NCBI GenBank assembly: GCA_027340195.1 | Contig: DAHWNE010000136.1 | Span: 1-10,752, forward strand | Length of the DNA stretch: 10,752 bases | Source of the DNA: Acetobacteraceae bacterium | Lineage (GTDB): Bacteria > Pseudomonadota > Alphaproteobacteria > Acetobacterales > Acetobacteraceae | Reading direction: 5' to 3' | In this document: positions 7,563-10,752 of the stretch, piece by piece | Position numbering within the stretch: position 1 is the stretch's first letter | How the letters are laid out: every line of letters starts with the position of its first letter | Notes under the pieces: model-generated | The model's input: only the letters and a program-made list of their open reading frames with translations | What the model was told of the DNA's origin: nothing | The model's database searches: none | Position numbers and translations under genes: made by a program

Positions 7563-8686
7563 TGCGGCACCGGTGCCCGCGCCGGGGTCAGCAGATCGGG
7601 GCCGAGCAGCCATCCGAAGGCCAGCAGGCACGGCAACACCGCCTCGATCCAGATCAGCGGGATCAGCGCGTTGTTGCGCGCCGCGAGATCCCCGAAGCTC
7701 AGTTGCAGCGCGATCAGCCCGACCACCACCCCCACCGCCGCCAACGGACGCAGATAGGACCCGTGGCGGCGGAACGTGCCGGTCAGCACCGAGAGCAGGG
7801 CGATGGCGGCGTAGGTCAGGGTGGCCAGCGGCGAGGACAGCCGCTTGTTCGCCTCCGCCACCCAGCGCGGACGGTCGGCGGCGTCGACGAAGGCGGGCGG
7901 GTGCAGCAGCCGCGACAGCGAGACCTCGGCCATCCCCGGCACCCGCGCGGATGGCGTGCCGCCGGTTTCGGTCAGGTCCAGGACGTTGCGGCGGAAGCTG
8001 AGGATGTCCAGCCGCCCGGTGCGCGGGTCGATGGTCTGTCGGGTGCCGTCGCGCAGCAGGATTTCCGGGCCGTCGCGGGTTTGCAGCATCTGGCCCGAGC
8101 GGGCGATCACGGTGGCCGCCGCCTGGGGGTTGCGCGCATCGTCGATCAGGATGCCGTGCAAGGTCCCGTCGCGGTCGCGGCGCTGGATATAGACCGTCAG
8201 CCCATGGGCGATCCGGGTGAACACCCCGTCCTGCACCAGGAAGGCGGCCAGCTGATGCGAGATCTGCCAGCGATATCCGGCGAAGGCGCGGAAGCTGGCC
8301 GGCACCCCCCACAGGTTCAGCCCGTAGCCGGCCAGGGTAGCCAGCAGCGCCAGCGCCAAGGCGGGGCGGGCCAGCGCCCAATCCGACCGGCCGGTGGCGC
8401 GCATCACCGTGATCTCGCGGTCGCTGGCCAGCCGCTGATAGACGAACTGGATCACCACGAAGGTGGTGATCGGCAGCACCACGGCGACGAAGCTGGGCAC
8501 CAGCAGCCCGGTCAGCGCCAGGAACACCCCGAACGACAACCCGTGATCGACCACCAGCCGGACGAAGCGCAGCGACTGGGTGAGCCAGATCAGCGCCGTC
8601 AGCCCCAGGGTGACGGCGACGAGTCCGACCAGCAACTGGCGGAAGATGTATCGGTCGAGGCGGGAAACGCGCGGAACGGCCGGCAT
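7559..8686 (-). CDS. lptF: LPS export ABC transporter permease LptF
   Basis: A 375-residue YjgP/YjgQ-family permease, partner of LptG in LptB2FG at the inner membrane; the LptB ATPase is not in this window. The opening SRLDRYIFRQLL (8-19) is a characteristic LptF start. Transmembrane helices are seen at about 17-37, 57-82 and 105-125, a periplasmic jellyroll at about 130-255, and further helices at about 285-303, 312-330 and 340-362. The coupling segment is YQRLASDREITVMRATG (83-99). ATG 8686 is the only reasonable start, with AGGA 6 bases before it. A tandem 7-base repeat and a hairpin lie just upstream. It is the first lpt gene of the block, 27 bases after the alpha/beta-hydrolase stop, so it may be read from that gene's promoter, from one inside it, or both. 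The C-terminal tail (TPARAPVPQ) is hydrophilic and proline-rich. Confidence 0.94.
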   Translation of the reverse strand: MPAVPRVSRLDRYIFRQLLVGLVAVTLGLTALIWLTQSLRFVRLVVDHGLSFGVFLALTGLLVPSFVAVVLPITTFVVIQFVYQRLASDREITVMRATGRSDWALARPALALALLATLAGYGLNLWGVPASFRAFAGYRWQISHQLAAFLVQDGVFTRIAHGLTVYIQRRDRDGTLHGILIDDARNPQAAATVIARSGQMLQTRDGPEILLRDGTRQTIDPRTGRLDILSFRRNVLDLTETGGTPSARVPGMAEVSLSRLLHPPAFVDAADRPRWVAEANKRLSSPLATLTYAAIALLSVLTGTFRRHGSYLRPLAAVGVVVGLIALQLSFGDLAARNNALIPLIWIEAVLPCLLAFGWLLGPDLLTPARAPVPQ

Positions 8687-8700
8687 CCTGGGTCCTGGGT
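8687..8700. repeat. Tandem 7-base repeat covering the lptF ribosome-binding region
   Basis: CCTGGGT occurs twice in tandem (8687-8693, 8694-8700). Read on the coding strand this is ACCCAGG-ACCCAGG directly before the lptF ATG. The upstream copy supplies an AGGA at a good 6-base spacing. The downstream AGG touches the start codon and would be too close. Gain or loss of a unit would change ribosome-site spacing. Confidence 0.8.
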
Positions 8701-8724
8701 GGAGCGGCCTCTCTTAGCCGCTCC
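8701..8724 (-). other. Perfect 8-bp hairpin at the hydrolase-lptF junction
   Basis: GGAGCGGC (8701-8708) pairs exactly with GCCGCTCC (8717-8724) around an 8-base loop. On the coding strand the loop contains the TAA stop of the hydrolase, and the stem ends about 4 bases before the lptF AGGA site. No run of T follows, so it does not look like a standard intrinsic terminator. It may attenuate or partly terminate read-through, stabilise the lptF message, or tune lptF translation. Role is inferred. Confidence 0.6.
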
Positions 8725-9664
8725 GCGGCCCGGCCGCCATCGCCCGCAGCCAGGCGGTGGCGTCGGCCAGCGCCTGGCGCGCCTTGGCCACGCTGTCGAG
8801 GCAGCGGATGAAGCCATGGACGGTGCCGGTATAGAGGGTGCTCTCCACCGTCACCCCGGCGGCGCGCAGCTTGGCCGCCAGCGCCTCGGATTCCGACCGC
8901 AGCACGTCGTGCTCGGCGATCAGCAGCCGCACCGGCGGCAGCCCGGCGAGGTCGGCGCGCAGCGGCGCGGCCAGCGGGTGCGCGCGATCGGCGTCATGCG
9001 GCACATAGACCTGCCAGTAGAACCGCATCTTCTCGGTGGTCAGGCCGTAGCCCGCGCCGTAGTCGCGGTAGCTTGGGGTGTCGAAGCGCGAATCGCAGAC
9101 CGGATAGGCGGCCAGGATGCCCCCCGGGCGCGGCCCGCCGCTGTCGCGCAGCGCCAGCGCGGTGGCCAGCGCCAGATTGCCGCCCGCCGAATCCCCGCCC
9201 AGCAGCAGCCGCCCGGGGTCGATCCCCCAGTCCGACCCATGCTCGGCCAGAAAGCGGGTGACGGCGGCGCATTCCCCCACCGCCTGCGGGAACCGCGCCT
9301 CCGGGGACAGTGCGTAATCCACCCCGATCACCGCCACCCCGGCGCCGGCGGCGTATTCGCGCATCAGCCGGTCATGGGTGTCGATCGAGGCCCAGACCCA
9401 GCCGCCGCCATGAAACCAGATCAGCGCCGGGAGCGGCGCGTCGGTGCGCGGGCGATGCACCCGGCAGAGGATGCGCCGGCCGCGCGCGAACACCCAGCGA
9501 TCGGCGGTTTCCGCCATCTCCGGGCCGCCGCCGGCCATGCGCATCGCCAGCGCGTCGTTGGTGACCCGGTGCGGGTCGAGCGGGATTTCCAGCCGGATCG
9601 GCGGCATCGTCGCGGCGGCGCGGGCCTGATCGTCCATCCAGGCCTGCATGTCATGGTCCAGCAT
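8714..9664 (-). CDS. Alpha/beta hydrolase, HSL-family (family IV) esterase
   Basis: A 316-residue carboxylesterase-like enzyme, the usual length for bacterial hormone-sensitive-lipase-family esterases, with no signal peptide, so cytoplasmic. Visible motifs are the oxyanion-hole HGGG (85-88), the nucleophile elbow GDSAGG (157-162, Ser159), the acid Asp253 in AEHDVLRSE and the base His283 in VHGF, so the triad is complete. VDYALSPEARFP (115-126) is also characteristic. Such enzymes hydrolyse short to medium acyl esters, and the natural substrate here is unknown. ATG 9664 has a GGGAG ribosome site at good spacing; Met6 is an alternative start. The gene is divergent from the GNAT gene and sits 27 bases ahead of lptF. 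A functional link with LPS export is not established; the arrangement may be simple adjacency. Confidence 0.92.
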   Translation of the reverse strand: MLDHDMQAWMDDQARAAATMPPIRLEIPLDPHRVTNDALAMRMAGGGPEMAETADRWVFARGRRILCRVHRPRTDAPLPALIWFHGGGWVWASIDTHDRLMREYAAGAGVAVIGVDYALSPEARFPQAVGECAAVTRFLAEHGSDWGIDPGRLLLGGDSAGGNLALATALALRDSGGPRPGGILAAYPVCDSRFDTPSYRDYGAGYGLTTEKMRFYWQVYVPHDADRAHPLAAPLRADLAGLPPVRLLIAEHDVLRSESEALAAKLRAAGVTVESTLYTGTVHGFIRCLDSVAKARQALADATAWLRAMAAGPRSG

Positions 9665-9739
9665 CGGGTCTTCTCCCTGGCGTGGCGCTTCCTATCTGTG
9701 GCACTCTGCCGAGAGGGGGCGGCGTCCTCAAGCCTGACC

Positions 9740-9745
9740 GAGGAG
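9740..9745 (+). promoter_or_regulatory. Ribosome-binding site that decides the GNAT start
   Basis: GAGGAG lies directly against an ATG at 9746, which is too close for initiation, but exactly 6 bases before the in-frame ATG at 9752. The second ATG is therefore the preferred start. Confidence 0.7.
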
Positions 9746-9751
9746 ATGCCG

Positions 9752-10288
9752 ATGCCGGCCTATCCGGCGGAACTGACCGAAATCTGGGACGGCGCGGGAG
9801 AACGGCTGATCGTGCGCCCGATCCGCGCCGAGGACGCGCCGGCGCTGGATGCGTTCTTCCACCGCCTGTCGCCCGAGGACATACGGCTGCGCTTCTTCGC
9901 CGCCATTCGCGAACTCTCGCCCGGGCTGCTGGCCCGGCTGACCCGGCTGGATTACGACCGCGACATGGCCTTCGTGGCGGTGCGCCCCGCCTCCGGCGCG
10001 ATCGTCGGCGTGGCGCGGCTGGTCCATGGCGACGACCCGGACAGCGCCGAATTCGCGGTGGTGGTGGAGGCGGCGCTGAAGGGCCACGGGCTTGGGGTGC
10101 ATCTGATGCAGCGGGTGCTGGACTGGGGCTGGCGGCATGGGCTGCGTCGGGTGGTGGGCGAGATTCTGGCCGACAACGAGCCGATGCTCGATCTTGCCCG
10201 GTTCCTCGGCTTCCGCCTGCACCACCTGCCCGGCGAGACCGGGGTGATCCGCGCCGAATTGCCTGCCCCGGCGCCGGTGGCCGCGTGA
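9752..10288 (+). CDS. GNAT-family N-acetyltransferase (Pat-like domain)
   Basis: A 178-residue single-domain acetyltransferase that would transfer an acetyl group from acetyl-CoA to an amine, possibly a protein lysine. LIVRPIRAEDAPALDAFFHRLSPEDIRLRFF-type sequence (19-49) is like the acetyltransferase domain at the C-terminus of PatZ-like acyl-CoA-synthetase fusions; here the domain stands alone. The acetyl-CoA-binding motif is KGHGLG (110-115), with K in the usual R/Q position, and motif B is DNEPMLDLARFLGF (141-154). The start at 9752 was chosen because GAGGAG is 6 bases away; ATG 9746 would add only two residues. The frame is open far upstream (to 7562) only because of GC bias, and that part is antisense to lptF and the hydrolase. 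The stop overlaps the next gene's GTG by 4 bases (GTGA). The target is unknown. Confidence 0.88.
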   Translation: MPAYPAELTEIWDGAGERLIVRPIRAEDAPALDAFFHRLSPEDIRLRFFAAIRELSPGLLARLTRLDYDRDMAFVAVRPASGAIVGVARLVHGDDPDSAEFAVVVEAALKGHGLGVHLMQRVLDWGWRHGLRRVVGEILADNEPMLDLARFLGFRLHHLPGETGVIRAELPAPAPVAA

Positions 10289-10752
10289 TCCTGCCGCGCC
10301 GCCGGGCGATTCTGGGGCTGGCGGGGGCGGGTGCCCTCGGCGGCTGCGGGGTGTTGGCGCGCCCGGCCTATGTGCAGCGCCGCGTCTGGCCGATCGTCGT
10401 GCACCCGCCGCGGCCGCAGCTGGCCCGGCCCGACGGGCCGGTGCTGGCGGTGCGGGACCTCTCCGCCGGCCCCGGGCTGGACGCGACCGGGGTGGAATGG
10501 CTGCGCCCGGACGGCAGCCTGCATGTGGATTTCTACAACCAATGGGCGGTGCCGCCGGCGGAAGGGGTGACCGACGCGCTGCGAAGCTGGCTCGCCGCCT
10601 CCGGCCGGTTCGGCGCGGTGGTGGGGACCGACAGCGGCCTCACCCCGGCGCTGACCCTGGAAGGCCAGCTGACCGCGTTCCTCGGCGAACCCGCGCGCGG
10701 GCAGGCGGAGGTCCGACTGGCGCTGGTGCTGCGCCGGGGCGGAGAACTGCTC
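10285..10752 (+). CDS. ABC-type transport auxiliary lipoprotein (PqiC/Mla-associated family), 3' end cut off
   Basis: The frame opens with GTG at 10285, overlapping the GNAT stop, and runs off the right edge (156 residues seen). The N-terminus is PRRRAILGLAGAGALGGC: an arginine-rich Tat-like start, a hydrophobic core, and a lipobox LGGC with acylated Cys21. Residues 83-91 (FYNQWAVPP) followed by VTDALRSWLAASGRFGAVV match the conserved centre of the family (the tyrosine/tryptophan-W-x-x-PP motif followed by an amphipathic helix). Family members are outer-membrane-directed lipoproteins encoded with MCE-domain lipid transporters (MlaE/F/D or PqiAB-like). No such genes precede it here, and only a GNAT gene is directly upstream. 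The partner genes may lie to the right of the window or elsewhere. A GTG start is unusual but is forced by the 4-base overlap and by the signal sequence beginning right there. Confidence 0.82.
   Translation, partial: MILPRRRAILGLAGAGALGGCGVLARPAYVQRRVWPIVVHPPRPQLARPDGPVLAVRDLSAGPGLDATGVEWLRPDGSLHVDFYNQWAVPPAEGVTDALRSWLAASGRFGAVVGTDSGLTPALTLEGQLTAFLGEPARGQAEVRLALVLRRGGELL

Noticed and set aside
6447..8381. Longer 644-residue version of LptG
   Set aside because: The upstream part is lptF read in another frame. The family length and the ATGA overlap support the start at 7562.
8701..8724. The junction hairpin as an intrinsic terminator
   Set aside because: No T tract follows the stem on the transcribed strand, so it is listed only as a hairpin of uncertain role.
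9665..9751. Promoters for the hydrolase and GNAT genes in their divergent gap
   Set aside because: The best pair found (TTGAGG and CAGAGT on the minus strand) matches only 3 of 6 at the -10 box, which is too weak to call.
7562..10288. A 908-codon plus-strand frame ending in the GNAT domain, which could be read as a large fusion protein
   Set aside because: Only the last 178 codons are protein-like. The rest is antisense to lptF and the hydrolase, and a good ribosome site starts the GNAT gene at 9752.

Overview
The window is a high-GC stretch (judged by eye) of a Gram-negative chromosome. The LPS-export block lptF-lptG-lptD-surA points to an Alphaproteobacterium. A member of the Rhodospirillales/Acetobacteraceae type is a reasonable guess, but the sequence alone does not prove a genus. 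Codon third positions are strongly G/C, which produces very long antisense ORFs (up to about 1,000 codons). These are treated as shadows. No tRNA, rRNA, CRISPR array, insertion sequence, phage gene or origin was seen. Genes are tightly packed; the longest gene-free stretch is 139 bases.

Layout. (1) 1-1536, minus strand: a catabolic pair, a metal-dependent amidohydrolase-2/ACMSD-like protein followed by a class II aldolase/adducin-like protein that runs off the left edge. (2) 1537-1675: divergent promoter region with a good sigma70-like promoter for the next gene. (3) 1676-2914, plus strand: cyclopropane-fatty-acyl-phospholipid synthase (cfa), converging on surA with only 7 bases between stop codons. 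(4) 2922-8686, minus strand, read right to left: lptF, lptG, lptD, surA. The first two junctions overlap and lptD-surA has a 13-base gap, so this looks like one operon for lipopolysaccharide export and outer-membrane biogenesis. (5) 8714-9664, minus strand: an HSL-type alpha/beta hydrolase directly upstream of lptF, with a perfect hairpin at the junction. (6) 9665-9751: short divergent intergenic region with no convincing promoter. (7) 9752-10752, plus strand: a small Pat-like GNAT acetyltransferase overlapping by 4 bases a Tat-like lipoprotein of the ABC-transport auxiliary (PqiC/Mla-associated) family, cut by the right edge.

How the genes work together. LptF and LptG are the membrane subunits of the LptB2FG exporter. 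LptD is the outer-membrane translocon that finally inserts LPS. SurA is the periplasmic chaperone that helps beta-barrel proteins, LptD among them, reach the BAM machinery. Cfa modifies membrane phospholipid acyl chains, and the right-edge lipoprotein belongs to a family tied to MCE/Mla lipid transport, so much of the window concerns the envelope. The amidohydrolase/aldolase pair is a separate metabolic unit, probably for an aromatic or related acid of unknown identity.

I do not see evidence for an undescribed biological system here. The points worth a second look are small: an atypical gene order around lpt-surA, regulatory structure at the lptF start, homopolymer tracts in lptG, a missing catalytic glutamate in the aldolase homologue, and a lipoprotein not preceded by its usual transporter genes.
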